Assembly (NCBI GenBank): GCA_034190295.1
Contig: JAXHSW010000002.1
Location: forward strand, 62,001 to 126,000
Direction of reading: 5' to 3'
DNA from: Okeania sp034190295
Lineage (GTDB): Bacteria > Cyanobacteriota > Cyanobacteriia > Cyanobacteriales > Microcoleaceae
Length of the DNA: 64,000 nucleotides
How positions within the stretch are numbered: the first letter of the stretch is position 1; every line of letters begins with the position of its first letter. Under the pieces are notes generated by a model, which worked only from the letters and a program-made list of their open reading frames with translations, did not search any database and was not told the origin of the DNA. The position numbers were made by a program, and so were the translations under genes. Below are positions 17,623 through 27,291 of this stretch, piece by piece.

Positions 17623-18105
17623 TTACTCTGCTTCTGTAGATTTTTGGTAATTTTCATCTACTTCAGAGAATACTCTATGAATAATTTGTACTTCTGGGTT
17701 AATTTCAATCCATAAATTTGTTTCCTCAGTAGGATCTGAATTAACTTGAGAGGGTTGATAGATAATTTTGCAAGGCCCGAGAATGTCAGCTTCATGGCAT
17801 AAATGATGGCGATCGCCCTGCTGAATATTAATTGCTGGTAAACCAGTGCCGTTTTGATGATTAGCATTAACAACATTAGACAATATCTGAATAACTGTTT
17901 TACTTGTACGTTGTCCCTTATTCCAAGTACCATCAGGACCACGACTACCTGGGATAATTTCTGGTATCCCTTGACTATTCAGAGGAATTAGCCAAGACCG
18001 CCCTTTTTTATTAGCACCTTTAATACGACCTTCTTTCAGCAATACCCGCACCCTAGCAGTTGAGATATTTAGGAGAAAAGCTGCTTCTGTTGTACCTACT
18101 ACCAT
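17623..18105 (-). CDS. Excisionase-like helix-turn-helix protein
   Basis: A 160-residue protein. Residues about 3-45 form a MerR/excisionase-like DNA-binding domain (TTEAAFLLNISTARVRVLLK followed by a KKGRSWLIPL wing), as in HTH_17 proteins. The rest (about 60-160) is unrecognised, acidic toward the end, with a possible metal-binding cluster DRHHLCHEAD. The HTH points to a DNA-binding regulator. No phage or integrase gene is nearby. The start ATG gives the HTH at the usual distance from the N-terminus. Confidence 0.7.
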   Translation of the reverse strand: MVVGTTEAAFLLNISTARVRVLLKEGRIKGANKKGRSWLIPLNSQGIPEIIPGSRGPDGTWNKGQRTSKTVIQILSNVVNANHQNGTGLPAINIQQGDRHHLCHEADILGPCKIIYQPSQVNSDPTEETNLWIEINPEVQIIHRVFSEVDENYQKSTEAE

Positions 18106-18540
18106 GTTGAAAAACCATTACGAAACACTTATATTATTAGTATAGCAATTCCCAAGAAGCTTGAGGTACAAAAGTGGAGTGGGAGAGTGGGAGAGTAGGG
18201 GAGCGGGGGAGTAGGGGAGCGGGGGAGATTGAAGTGATTATAAAATTATCAACATATATCATATAACCGGATTCTATAGATCCCAAATAGGTTCTATAGA
18301 GGGAGAGTGTGGGAAGGGTGCGGAGTGTGGGAGGGGTGGGGGGATTAGAGGTGTGGGGAGATGGGAGCAAATTTCAACCTGCTTGGTCAGCATTCTCTGC
18401 CCTTGACAGAGGGTAGGAGTCAAAATTTCCTTCTGCCTTCTGCCTCCTGCCCTCTGCTTTTCCTGATAACTGAAATGACCTGTATTAGAAATGCTATAAT
18501 AGTAGTGTTTGGCTAATTACAATAATTAAAACTAACTAAA
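18106..18540. repeat. G-rich low-complexity spacer with extended -10 element
   Basis: It contains tandem GGGGGAGTAGGGGAGC-type text at about 18178-18232, an inverted pair related to the TATAGAATCCGG family (AACCGGATTCTATA near 18260 and a second half site near 18290), and a GATAACTGAAATGACC repeat near 18466. At the right end TGCTATAAT (18492-18500) is a good extended -10 promoter for the gene starting at 18541. Confidence 0.5.
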
Positions 18541-19644
18541 ATGATCTTATGGCTGAAGCAAATTCAAAGATGGTTCAAGGGACAAAAAGAAGTAATTGAA
18601 GACCAGAATTCTTTGCAGGAATTACCTTCAGAAACTCAAGCAAAAATTCAGGAATATTTATCTACTATTTCTCATCCTCAAAAAATCATAGAAGGCATCA
18701 AAAATTCCATAGAAGAAGCAACTGATAGGTGGTTGTATTCTGCGTCATCCCCTAATAGTTTAATAATTTTAGGCAACCCTGTTGAACCTATTAACGAGTT
18801 TATTCAAGAGGCGATAAAGCAATGGCAAACTCCCCAAAATTTACCAATAAATTGTCTATGTTTGCCACCCGCTACAAATCCGGCAGAAAGACAACAACAA
18901 CTTGTAGAAGAATTGCAAAAAGTTTCTGTAAATTCTCGAACGGAATCACAGCAACAATTATATTTAATTCCTAATTTATCTAATTGTTTTATTCGCTGCA
19001 TTGGCGGTTTAGATGGGATGAATATTCTCCGAGATAAAGTAGCAGAAGACAAACAAAAGTTTTGGATAATTGGCTGTCATAATTGGGCTTGGGAATATTT
19101 GGATAAAACTAATCAAATTCAGGCGGACTTTGAACAAACTTTTTCTATACCTAATCTTGATGGTAATGAACTAAAACTCTGGTTAAAACCGGCTATAGAT
19201 AATTTATATATCGATATTGAAGAAAAAGAAGATGAGTTTCAAAAAGATTTTGAAAAGCTGGCAAAGATTTCTTTAGGGTTGAGTGAAGTGGCTAAAGAAT
19301 TATGGTTTATTTGCCTCGGTTGCGAACAACAAGAACAAAAACAAGAAGATGAAGATATTGAGTCTTCTTTACTAATAAAAATTGCATGGCAAAATTTGCC
19401 TAAACAGCCCAAAATATCCGAAGACGATCGTTATGTAATTTACTCATTGTTACTTCATCAACAACTTAGTCTTGATTGTTTAGCTATCACTTTAGGAGAA
19501 GAAAAAAATCTCGTCAATTCTCATGTCAGAAAATTAAAAGAATTAGACTTAATTCAAGAAAATTTTGGTTTATTGAAAATTAATCAAGTTTACTATCCTC
19601 AGTTGGCAGCAGATTTAAAACAGAATAAATTTTTAGATTTTTAA
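18541..19644 (+). CDS. Hypothetical protein with C-terminal winged helix, paired with MscS
   Basis: A 367-residue cytosolic protein. Residues about 70-230 have an NTPase-like alternation of strands and helices (NSLIILGNPVEP, KFWIIGCHNWAW), but the expected P-loop position reads LGNPVEPINEF, with no GxxxxGK[ST], so it is not an active P-loop ATPase. Residues about 295-355 look like a winged helix (YSLLLHQQLSLDCLAITLGE, then SHVRKLKELDLI). The mechanosensitive-channel gene follows after 23 bp in the same direction, which suggests one operon. Function unknown; a degenerate STAND/AAA regulator is one possibility. Confidence 0.7.
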   Translation: MILWLKQIQRWFKGQKEVIEDQNSLQELPSETQAKIQEYLSTISHPQKIIEGIKNSIEEATDRWLYSASSPNSLIILGNPVEPINEFIQEAIKQWQTPQNLPINCLCLPPATNPAERQQQLVEELQKVSVNSRTESQQQLYLIPNLSNCFIRCIGGLDGMNILRDKVAEDKQKFWIIGCHNWAWEYLDKTNQIQADFEQTFSIPNLDGNELKLWLKPAIDNLYIDIEEKEDEFQKDFEKLAKISLGLSEVAKELWFICLGCEQQEQKQEDEDIESSLLIKIAWQNLPKQPKISEDDRYVIYSLLLHQQLSLDCLAITLGEEKNLVNSHVRKLKELDLIQENFGLLKINQVYYPQLAADLKQNKFLDF

Positions 19645-19667
19645 ATAAAAAACTCTGGGCAAAATTT

Positions 19668-20504
19668 ATGTTTATTTATACCCTATGTGAACTCACTGGT
19701 ACAGCTAAAAAAATACAAGATATTGTCACAGAAGTTACAGTGGAAAAATTGACTGAAGCTGTAATAATTATTTTAGTGGCTTATGTCAGTATAAAAATTT
19801 TAGAAAAGCTGATTAATTGGCTTTCTGAACGGGTGGTTTTACAACTGCGTCAGAGTGTAAAACAGTCTTTACCATTTTGGCAATTTATAGTAGTAATTAT
19901 TTCTTTAATCTGGATTAGTAATATATTTTTTAAGTTATCTCTTTCTAATGTAATTGCCCTTAGTGGTGTTGTTGGTGTGGCATTAGGATTTGCTTTTAAA
20001 GATTATGCTAGTTCTGTAATTGCTGGTATAGTAGCACTTTTAGAATCTCCCTATAGAGTGGGCGATCGCGTCAAAATCGGCGAACATTATGGTGAAATAG
20101 TTCGTTTTGGTTTAAGAAGTTTTTCTATCCAAACAACTGAGGATAATAATGTTACAGTTCCTCATAATTATATTTGGACAAATACAATTACTAACGTTAA
20201 TGATGGCGATTTAGAAGCTCAAGTAATAACGGATTTTTATGTGAGTCATGAAGTAGATGTTAAGCTTGCCCGTCGAATTTTATATCAAGCTGCTTATACG
20301 AGTAAATATACTCAAATGCGATTACCTATTTTTGTTTCTTTAGAAGAAAAAATGTGGGGAACTCATTTTCAGATTAAAGCTTATCCTATAGATGCTCGTG
20401 CTGAATTAGCATACAAAAGTGATTTGACTTGGAGAGTAAAAGAAGCTTTTGGTAAGTATGCAATAACTTATCCTCAGATTAAAAAATTAGGTAAATCTGA
20501 GTGA
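19668..20504 (+). CDS. Small-conductance mechanosensitive channel (MscS family)
   Basis: A 278-residue inner-membrane channel expected to open under membrane tension and release solutes. Three predicted helices: about 28-52, 66-88 and the pore-lining segment near 90-125 with the MscS signature (VIALSGVVGVALGFAFKDYA and LESPYRVGDRVKIGE). The cytosolic beta domain (VRFGLRSFSIQTTEDNNVTV) follows. Length is close to E. coli MscS. It follows the winged-helix gene by 23 bp, probably in one transcript. No Shine-Dalgarno is obvious, as may be expected for translation coupled to the upstream gene. Confidence 0.9.
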   Translation: MFIYTLCELTGTAKKIQDIVTEVTVEKLTEAVIIILVAYVSIKILEKLINWLSERVVLQLRQSVKQSLPFWQFIVVIISLIWISNIFFKLSLSNVIALSGVVGVALGFAFKDYASSVIAGIVALLESPYRVGDRVKIGEHYGEIVRFGLRSFSIQTTEDNNVTVPHNYIWTNTITNVNDGDLEAQVITDFYVSHEVDVKLARRILYQAAYTSKYTQMRLPIFVSLEEKMWGTHFQIKAYPIDARAELAYKSDLTWRVKEAFGKYAITYPQIKKLGKSE

Positions 20505-20946
20505 CTTTAGTAGTAAGCAGTCCGCAGGAAATACTTACAATCATTTTATGCTTGTCAATCTATCTTAAGAAATATTTTATAATTATTCGATAAATGGAAA
20601 ATATCTATCTGGTCATGGTGGACAGAATGTAGATAAATATACTATTTTAGAGTTAGTATAGCGTATCTCAGTAAGCGTGAGGTAGACTCTTATCTTTACC
20701 GAATAATTAAGGTTTAAAGCCTCTCACTCGCCGTGGAGAAACAAGAAAAAATTTTCCTTTTAGTCAATCCTCTTCTTGAAAAGAAGAGGTAATTCTAAAT
20801 TCTAAATTCTAAATTCTTGAATTCACTATTGCCTGTTGCCTAAAGCAAACGAGTTTTGTACCTCACGCTTTTTGGGAATTGCTATAACTTATAATTGATT
20901 TCAGTAAGCCGATCGTTTTAAAGTTAAAATTTAAAGGAGAAAAATT
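20505..20946. other. Spacer with dispersed repeat fragments
   Basis: GTAAGCAGTCCGCAGGAAAT and ACTTAC near 20514-20540 form a short relic of the GTAAGCATTCAGC family. A TACCGAATAATTAAGGTTTA fragment lies near 20698, and TTCTAAATTCTAAATTC repeats near 20792-20816. The ribosome site AAAGGAGAAAAA precedes the next gene. Confidence 0.45.
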
Positions 20947-22143
20947 ATGACAAATAATCAAATTAACAATCAAAATAAAACTAAAACAACGCCTAACTCA
21001 GATACTAATATTGACAGTAATGCTGAAGTAAAAAAAGAACTAACATCACCTAACAGTCTGACTGATGCTGCTGGCCAAGTAGGAGAATTAATAGTTAATA
21101 CTGCTACTAAAACAACTCAAGAAGTTATAGAAAATGTTGCTGGAGCCGGAATATTACTTCAAGATTTTATAGAAACGACTTCCAGAGAGGCACATCAACT
21201 ATTAGAATCTGCCACAGAACAAACAGGACAAACTCTACAAATCATCTCAGAAAACCCTGTACTAAAATTTATTAATAAGCTCTGGGGAACTCAATGGCTA
21301 ATGTCAATTTTGGGAGAAGTTGATGTAGAGAAAATTCAGACTAAAGTCAAAGAAACTAAACTAAAATATCCCCAAGAAACACCAAATAAAATCGCTAATC
21401 GTCTGATATTAAAGCAAGCTTGGGAAGCAGGTAAAGTTGGCATGGTAACTAATATTCTTCCTCCCATTGCTTTAGCCTTATTTGGAGTAGAATTAGCAGC
21501 CACAACAAAATTACAATCAGAAATGCTTTATCAGATAGCTGGAGCCTACGGTTTAGACTTAAATGAACCCACCCGTCGAGGAGAAGTTTTAGGCATTTTT
21601 GGCTTATCTCTAGGAGGGAGTATGTTGAAAGGTAGCTTGAGTTTTGTAGAGATTATTCCCGGTATTGGACCTGTAGTTGGTGCTTCGACAAATGCTGTGA
21701 TGATCTACAGTTTAGGATATACCGCTTGCCAATTTTATGAAGCTAAATTAAATGGAACTTTAAACACAGAAAAACTAGAAACTTTCCAACAACAAACAGA
21801 GGATAATTTAAAATACACAGAGCAACAATTTGTCGTTATTGACCAAATATTAGCTCACATGATTATAGCCAGTTATCCTAATAAATCTTGGTCAGATATT
21901 ATGTCTGAATTAGACACAATTGCACCCGCTTCGATAGAGACAGTTAAAGCTCATTTAGATAATCCTCAACCTTTGGAAATACTCTTAGAAAAACTCTCTC
22001 CAGATTTAGCAATGTCAGTATTAGCTCATTGTTATCGTATTGCTAAATTAGATGGGATGATTACCCCTGAAGAACAAGCAATTTTAGAAGCGATCGCCAA
22101 AAAATTTGAAATAGATTTGAGCCTTCTGGAAATTGAATTGTAA
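20947..22143 (+). CDS. EcsC/DUF697-like protein with TerB-like C-terminus
   Basis: A 398-residue protein. Residues 1-40 are Asn/Thr-rich and disordered. The region about 140-270 has amphipathic and hydrophobic helices (VTNILPPIALALFGVELAAT, GLSLGGSMLKGSLSFVEIIPG, GPVVGASTNAVMIYSLGYTA) reminiscent of EcsC or DUF697 membrane-associated domains. The last 50 residues (LAHCYRIAKLDGMITPEEQA) have the Asp-x-x-Gly-x-(I/V)-x-x-x-E pattern of TerB-type helical domains. It is probably a membrane-associated stress protein; the function is not established. The ribosome site AAAGGAG is 9 nt ahead of the start. It is monocistronic. Confidence 0.65.
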   Translation: MTNNQINNQNKTKTTPNSDTNIDSNAEVKKELTSPNSLTDAAGQVGELIVNTATKTTQEVIENVAGAGILLQDFIETTSREAHQLLESATEQTGQTLQIISENPVLKFINKLWGTQWLMSILGEVDVEKIQTKVKETKLKYPQETPNKIANRLILKQAWEAGKVGMVTNILPPIALALFGVELAATTKLQSEMLYQIAGAYGLDLNEPTRRGEVLGIFGLSLGGSMLKGSLSFVEIIPGIGPVVGASTNAVMIYSLGYTACQFYEAKLNGTLNTEKLETFQQQTEDNLKYTEQQFVVIDQILAHMIIASYPNKSWSDIMSELDTIAPASIETVKAHLDNPQPLEILLEKLSPDLAMSVLAHCYRIAKLDGMITPEEQAILEAIAKKFEIDLSLLEIEL

Positions 22144-22176
22144 GTTATAAAATCGCCATATTTGTTATCTATCAGA

Positions 22177-22487
22177 GTAAGCATTCAGCCGTCAGCTATC
22201 AGCCGTCAGCTATCAGCCATCAGCTATTGATTCTTTTTAGTTCTAGATAAAAGCTTTACTAATGGATTAGAATTAAATTTTACGCTCTCTAGCTAGCTAA
22301 AACAGTCTATATATTAAAATCCCCTCATAAGAGCTGAGAGCTAATAGCTGTTTGCGCAGCATTCCGCAGGAAATGCTTACCATTTGCTACATCACGCGCC
22401 CCCGCGCATCCCCCAAAATTGGGGGGCTAGGGGGGCAAAATTCAGTATTAATTGCTGATAGCTGACTGCTGATAGCTGAATGCTTAC
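22177..22487. mobile_element. Miniature element, GTAAGCATTCAGC family, 8-bp duplication
   Basis: Perfect 13-bp terminal inverted repeats GTAAGCATTCAGC and GCTGAATGCTTAC bound a 311-bp element flanked by CTATCAGA at 22169-22176 and again at 22488-22495, a perfect 8-bp duplication. The interior has CAGCTATCAGCCGTCAG repeats and a CCCCCCAAAATTGGGGGG palindrome near 22410-22428. A shorter copy in inverse orientation lies at 27292-27490. Confidence 0.9.
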
Positions 22488-22607
22488 CTATCAGAAGTGA
22501 TAATTAGAGATTTTTCAAAGATTTTCAACTTACTACTGTTGATAGATGTGAAAATAATCTAAAAATTGTTTTAATAATAATAGATGAACAGAAAGGAGAG
22601 TAAAATT

Positions 22608-23150
22608 ATGCCTAAGTTAAATATTGGTTTAACAGAAGAACAACGTCAAGGTGTCATCGCCCTGTTAAATAAAGACTTATCAGATTTATATTTACTCCTA
22701 ATTAAGACTAAAAAATATCATTGGGATGTAGTCGGTCCTCAGTTTCGGACATTACATCAACTCTGGGAAGAACATTATGAAGCATTAACAGTTAATATTG
22801 ATGCCTGTGCTGAGAGAGTTCGTGCTTTAGGCGGTTATCCAGTGGGTACAGCAAAAGGTTTTCTGGAGAACGCTTCCATTGAAGAGGATGCAGGTAATAT
22901 ACCTACAGCAAATGAAATGGTAGCACAACTGGTAAAAGACCACGAACAAGTTATTCGTAACTTGCGAGATCATATTGACGAGTGTTCTGAAGAATTTCAC
23001 GATGAAGGAACTGCTGACTTTTTAACTGGACTAATGGAACAACACGAAGAAATGGCTTGGATGCTACGGTCTTTTATTGAAGGCGAAGCACTACAAAGTA
23101 ATGGAAAAAGACCTAGTGTTGAAACTCCATCTGCTGTAGGAGTAAATTGA
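22608..23150 (+). CDS. dps: Dps family DNA-protection / ferritin-like protein
   Basis: A 180-residue Dps protein, forming a dodecamer that oxidises iron with peroxide and protects DNA. The intersubunit ferroxidase pattern is complete: KYHWDVVGPQFRTLHQLWEE with the His and Trp, then HYEALTVNIDACAERVRALG with the ERVRALG signature. An in-frame ATG eight codons upstream (22584) is disfavoured: the ribosome site GAAAGGAG sits just ahead of 22608. The next gene, also stress-like, starts 173 bp on and has its own ribosome site; the spacer carries a CCACCCCTAACCCC repeat, so co-transcription is uncertain. Confidence 0.92.
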   Translation: MPKLNIGLTEEQRQGVIALLNKDLSDLYLLLIKTKKYHWDVVGPQFRTLHQLWEEHYEALTVNIDACAERVRALGGYPVGTAKGFLENASIEEDAGNIPTANEMVAQLVKDHEQVIRNLRDHIDECSEEFHDEGTADFLTGLMEQHEEMAWMLRSFIEGEALQSNGKRPSVETPSAVGVN

Positions 23151-23323
23151 AGGAAGGAAGTTATAGAACCCATTTGATAGCTATCTATTTATAAAGATGA
23201 GAAGATGGGAACCCACCCCTAACCCCTCCTGGGAGGGGAATGTGGGGAGATGAGGAGATGAGAGGAAATATATATACATTTTATTAGCGATCGCCGATCT
23301 AAAAAAAAGGAGAATAAATATTT

Positions 23324-24088
23324 ATGGTAGAAGAATATAAAGCAGAACGTACAATTTCTGCAGTTTTTAAACAAGAACGTCAAGTTAATGATGTTGTAGA
23401 CCGCCTCCTGAAGCGCAACGTTTCCAGAGAACATCTTTCTGTGATGGGGAGAAATTTTGAGTCACAAACTCGTATCACTGGTTTCATTAGCAAGAAAGAT
23501 GTAATTGTGGGCGGTTTACGGACGGGGGCAATTTTTGGTTCCCTGTTTGGTTCTTTGTTAAGTTTGCTGACAGGAGTGGGTGTATTATTCATTCCTTTTA
23601 TTGGTTCGGTAGTTGCAGCGGGTCCTATTAGTTCCGTGTTATTGGGTGCAGCGACTGGCGCTCTTGCTGGTAGTGCTGGTGCTGGTTTGGCTTCTGTGCT
23701 AACAACTTTGGGAATGCCAGAAGATAAAGCTGCCATTTATGAAACTCGCTTGAAAGCTGGAGAATTTTTAGTAATGGCAGAAGTTCCTGCAGATAAGTCA
23801 GGAGAATATCAACTGTTGATGGAAAGTGCTGGTGGAGAAGAAATTCATGTGAGCGATCGCGTCTTACCTCGTCCTTGTCCTGGTCGCTGCAATAGTTCAG
23901 AAGATTTATCGCCGGAAGTTCGCTCTCATTTATCGGAGGATGCTCAGAAAGTTTTCATCGAGCGTTACAATTCTGTATTAGATGAAACAGACGACCAGTC
24001 CAAAGCGGAACAAGCGGCCTGGGATAAAATACACCAAGATTATGAAGAGGATGAAAATGGCATTTGGTCTAAGCAAAAAGTAGCATAA
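23324..24088 (+). CDS. General-stress-type protein with ChaB domain
   Basis: A 254-residue protein with two parts. Residues about 8-165 resemble general stress protein 17M/YflT-type proteins: an N-terminal alpha-beta half (AERTISAVFKQERQVNDVVD), then two Gly/Ala-rich hydrophobic helices (IFGSLFGSLLSLLTGVGVLF, GAATGALAGSAGAGLASVLT). Residues about 195-254 are a ChaB-type domain (LSPEVRSHLSEDAQKVFIER, then AAWDKIHQDYEEDENG). ChaB was first linked to cation transport, but its role is unsettled. The ribosome site AAAAAAGGAG precedes the ATG. It follows dps, which suggests a shared stress role. Confidence 0.8.
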   Translation: MVEEYKAERTISAVFKQERQVNDVVDRLLKRNVSREHLSVMGRNFESQTRITGFISKKDVIVGGLRTGAIFGSLFGSLLSLLTGVGVLFIPFIGSVVAAGPISSVLLGAATGALAGSAGAGLASVLTTLGMPEDKAAIYETRLKAGEFLVMAEVPADKSGEYQLLMESAGGEEIHVSDRVLPRPCPGRCNSSEDLSPEVRSHLSEDAQKVFIERYNSVLDETDDQSKAEQAAWDKIHQDYEEDENGIWSKQKVA

Positions 24089-24267
24089 GGTAGGCAACAG
24101 GCAACAGGCAAAAGGGAGGAAGGTTTAAGAGCAAGGAAAAAACTTAAATTTCCTGTAGATATCCACGCTAACTTTTACCATGACTACTGAGTGCTAATTG
24201 CTAATTGCTGATTGCTTATTTAATTTAGTTTAAAATTTTCATTAAATATCGGGTCTAGAAATAATGC

Positions 24268-24302
24268 AGGGATGTTCTATGGAGCATCCCTATTTTTTTT
24301 TA
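24268..24302 (+). terminator. Intrinsic terminator after the ChaB-domain gene
   Basis: A 10-bp stem AGGGATGTTC/GAGCATCCCT (one G-U pair) with a TATG loop is followed by A and a run of ten T. It sits 180 nt after the stop codon and ends the plus-strand stress transcript before the convergent small gene. Confidence 0.85.
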
Positions 24303-24323
24303 CTCATTTTGCTATTGCTAAAC

Positions 24324-24527
24324 TCAGGTATTATTTCTACTGAAAATTCCAGCTATTATTCCAATTCCCACAGTTAAAAGAACGAGAGACCAAACAACAA
24401 AGGAAGGAATTGAAGGTAAGATTCCTAGACCTTTAAGTAAAACAATTATTGAAATTACTATTAAACTTAGACCTAGTGTAGATAAAAAAACTGTTATTCC
24501 TATTGATGATTTAGGGGACTTACTCAT
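24324..24527 (-). CDS. Small two-helix membrane protein
   Basis: A 67-residue protein with two clear membrane segments, about 10-32 (TVFLSTLGLSLIVISIIVLL) and about 41-61 (FVVWSLVLLTVGIGIIAGIF), a short polar N-terminus and a basic C-terminus. No family is recognised. It is convergent with the ChaB gene, which has a terminator in between. Size and clean topology support a genuine small membrane protein. Confidence 0.6.
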   Translation of the reverse strand: MSKSPKSSIGITVFLSTLGLSLIVISIIVLLKGLGILPSIPSFVVWSLVLLTVGIGIIAGIFSRNNT

Positions 24528-24559
24528 AGATCATATTTCCGATTATTTAAACCTCAGAT

Positions 24560-25190
24560 AATTTTATCATATATTGTCAGGAAGAAGGAATACCGTTTCA
24601 CGGAAGTTATAAGCCATAAGTCAAAAGTCAAAAGTAAGAAATAATACCGTTTCACGGAAGTTATAAGTCATAAGTCGTAAGTCAAAAGTAAGAAGATTTT
24701 AGAACGGGAAAAAGTAGATATTTCTCAAGTTTGACAAAAACGATATCAATTTGAATATTTATCATTATTTTCTCAATCATCAGAAGAAGGAAGAAGGAAG
24801 AAGGAAGGAGGAAATTATCAGTCAAACATCAAAACTCAAAAGTAAGAAGGAAGAAAGAAGTTATGAGTCATAAGTCAAAAGTCAGAAGATTTTAGATCGG
24901 GAAAAAGTAGATATTTCTCAAGTTTGACAAAAACGATATCAATTTGAATATTTATCATTATTTTCTCAATCATCAGAAGAAGGAAGAAGGAAGGAGGAAA
25001 TTATCAGTCAAACATCAAAACTCAAAAGTAAGAAGGAAGAAAGAAGTTATGAGTCATAAGTCAAAAGTCAGAATATTTTAGAACGGGAAAAAGTAGATAA
25101 TTCTCAAGTTTGACAAAAACGATATCAATAGGCGTGGTTTGATATGCAGTTAAATATTTATCATTATTTTCTAAATCATCAGAAGTTGCA
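24560..25190. repeat. Three direct repeats of about 190 bp
   Basis: Near-identical blocks beginning at about 24693, 24887 and 25073 share GAACGGGAAAAAGTAGATA, TCTCAAGTTTGACAAAAACG and TATTTATCATTATTTTCTC, separated by GTCAAAAGTAAGAAGGAAG low-complexity text. A shorter doubled text ATAATACCGTTTCACGGAAG precedes them. No coding capacity is seen. Confidence 0.8.
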
Positions 25191-25676
25191 TTTATCTATA
25201 TTTTTAATATTAGGTTTAATACCCCCACGCTTATTTCCAAAAATTAGTAGTTCCTCTTTGTGGCAGCCATAAAACCCCTTCATATTTCCCTTTTTTTCAA
25301 AATTTACAACTGATAACTGAAATGACCCCTTCTTTCTTCTTTCTTATACCAATTAATTTTAAAGATATCACAAATAGTTTTGCTCCTTTAAATATTAAAT
25401 AACTTCTGTAAATTACTGTAGTATCAAAGTTTTAAGCCGATAAAATCTAACTTTTAACTTTTGACTTTTGACTTATAACTTACTTCCTTCTTCCTTCTTC
25501 CCTCTTCCCTCTTCCTTCTTCCTTCTTCCCTCTTCCTTCTTCAATAATTTGCATAAAAATCCTTTCCAGAGCAGATATATATATATGGGGAAAAGATTAG
25601 GTCTAAGCCAAAATAGTTAGAACTTTGATAAGCTCAACTCATAACTTTCAACTGTTGTGATAGGAGAGCGATCGCT
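25191..25676. other. Spacer ahead of the sigma-factor gene
   Basis: It contains a GATAACTGAAATGACC repeat near 25310 and CTTCTTCCTTCTTCCC tracts at 25480-25540. AGGAGAG near 25662 with the HIP1 site GCGATCGC at 25668-25675 lies directly before the GTG start of the next gene. Confidence 0.45.
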
Positions 25677-26351
25677 GTGGAGGACCAATTACAAAATCTA
25701 ATTACCCAAATCAAGCAATATCAAAATCCTAGTCCAGAACGCCAGAAAGCTATTAATCGTCTATTGATATTAATTCAACAACTCCCTGGACTATATAGTT
25801 CGTCCCACCAGGATTATCTGGAGGCTTTTAATCGGACATTAGAATGGGTCTGCAAAAACATTCAAAATTTTGAATCTCGGCCTCCTTCGTGGGAAAGAAG
25901 CTTTGTTGTCTGGATTAATGGTTATCTGAAATGGCGTATCCAAGACTTATATACCCCAGATAATAGATATGACAGTTTGGATAAACCTATTAGTAATGAA
26001 GGAGAAAAACTAACAACTTTAGGAGAAATTTTACCAGCTAATAGTCTAAGTTTACTGGAACAGAAAATTGCTGAATTACAGAAAGCAAAACGTCAAAGAC
26101 AAGGTGAATCTGTGAGGCAATATATTGAGACAGACCCAGAAGAAAAGCTCAGGTTATCTCATCCTAAAAAATATCCTGAATGTAATTGTCAACTATTGGC
26201 AATTCAGTTAAATTTTACAGAGCCACCAAAGAAAATATCTGATATTTGCAAAGAAATCAATATTAGTAATCAAACTGTTTATTCCCACTGGAAACGCAGA
26301 TGTATTCCATTATTAAGAGAAATCGCTAATCAATTTGGAGAAGAATTATGA
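25677..26351 (+). CDS. Divergent sigma-70-like factor
   Basis: A 224-residue protein with the layout of group 4-like sigma factors. A region-2-like helical block spans about 44-95 (DYLEAFNRTLEWVCKNIQNF, then SFVVWINGYLKWRIQDLY). A charged linker follows (about 115-165). A region-4 helix-turn-helix lies at about 183-215 (KISDICKEINISNQTVYSHW). It would direct RNA polymerase to a dedicated promoter set. The start is GTG, preceded by AGGAGAG at normal spacing. The stop overlaps the DUF1822 start in an ATGA tetranucleotide, so the two are translationally coupled. CHAT receptor proteases lie downstream. No canonical anti-sigma factor is seen. Confidence 0.75.
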   Translation: MEDQLQNLITQIKQYQNPSPERQKAINRLLILIQQLPGLYSSSHQDYLEAFNRTLEWVCKNIQNFESRPPSWERSFVVWINGYLKWRIQDLYTPDNRYDSLDKPISNEGEKLTTLGEILPANSLSLLEQKIAELQKAKRQRQGESVRQYIETDPEEKLRLSHPKKYPECNCQLLAIQLNFTEPPKKISDICKEINISNQTVYSHWKRRCIPLLREIANQFGEEL

Positions 26352-27289
26352 ATATGACTTTTTCACAAGCATTAAATGTTTTTGTTACTGCAGAAGCTCA
26401 TGGTTATGCAGAGCAATTTGCAGCAGAACAAGCAACTCCTGAAAAAGGAAAACAAGTTTATCTAAATACTCTGGCTGTTGTGGCAGTTCAAAGTTATTTA
26501 AAGTGCCTAGATATTCAGACAGCGATGCATCAAAGTGATTGTTGGCATCCTGGTTCAAGAGCAATATTTAATGTGGCTGATTTAGTTTTACCAAATATTG
26601 GCAAAGTGGAATGTCGTCCGGTATTTCCTGGTGAAAAAGAATTATTTTTGCCTCCAGAGGTTAACGATAACCGCATCGGTTATATAGCGGTTAAATTTGA
26701 AGAAGATTTAAACCAAGTACAAATATTAGGATTTGTTTCTGCGAGAAATATTGATAGGTTTCAAGATTCTATTCCCCTCACACAAATAGAATCTTTGGAT
26801 GCCTTAATTGACGAAATTGATTGGTGTCAAAAATGGGTGAATTTACGTCGGTGGTTTGAAGGTTTTTTTCCGGCAGAATGGCAAAGTTTACAGTCATTAT
26901 CTACATCTACATCTACAAGAAGTTTGAGAGTTTCCATAGATAGTATTTCTCAATCTTCAACAGATGATGTAAGTATTAGTTGTGGGAAAATTATTAATTG
27001 GGGTAGTGCAGCAAATGAACAAACTACAGAATTAGCAGTAAAATTGACGGATAAATTTGAGGAGGAAATAGATATTTGTGTGCGACTTTCTACTACGGAT
27101 AAAATTCCATATTTACCTCCTGGTTTACGAGTGCAAATATTGGATGAATCTGGTAATTCTTGTATGGAAGCTGAAGCTAGGGAAGCAGATGATTGGATAC
27201 AATTAGAATTTGGTTGTAAACCTCAAGAACAATTTACTATAGAAATGAGTTTAAATGAGCAAATAATTAGAGAAAATTTTGTAGTTTAA
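26348..27289 (+). CDS. DUF1822 family protein
   Basis: A 313-residue protein of the cyanobacterial DUF1822 family. The diagnostic N-terminal half has ATPEKGKQVYLNTLAVVAVQ, YLKCLDIQT and the FLPPEV..NRIGYIAVKFEE block; the C-terminal third is a beta-rich domain (ELAVKLTDKFEEEIDICVRL). It is cytosolic, with no enzyme motif. Coupled by 4-bp overlap to the sigma-like gene, it is a plausible partner (anti-sigma or co-regulator), which is inference. An alternative ATG two codons in (26354) is possible. The stop codon lies in the target duplication of the miniature element that follows. Confidence 0.85.
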   Translation: MNMTFSQALNVFVTAEAHGYAEQFAAEQATPEKGKQVYLNTLAVVAVQSYLKCLDIQTAMHQSDCWHPGSRAIFNVADLVLPNIGKVECRPVFPGEKELFLPPEVNDNRIGYIAVKFEEDLNQVQILGFVSARNIDRFQDSIPLTQIESLDALIDEIDWCQKWVNLRRWFEGFFPAEWQSLQSLSTSTSTRSLRVSIDSISQSSTDDVSISCGKIINWGSAANEQTTELAVKLTDKFEEEIDICVRLSTTDKIPYLPPGLRVQILDESGNSCMEAEAREADDWIQLEFGCKPQEQFTIEMSLNEQIIRENFVV

Positions 27290-27291
27290 GA

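Noticed and set aside
24560..25190. Possible CRISPR or tandem RNA array
   Set aside because: Three long (about 190 bp) repeats separated by low-complexity text, without short regular spacers or nearby cas genes.
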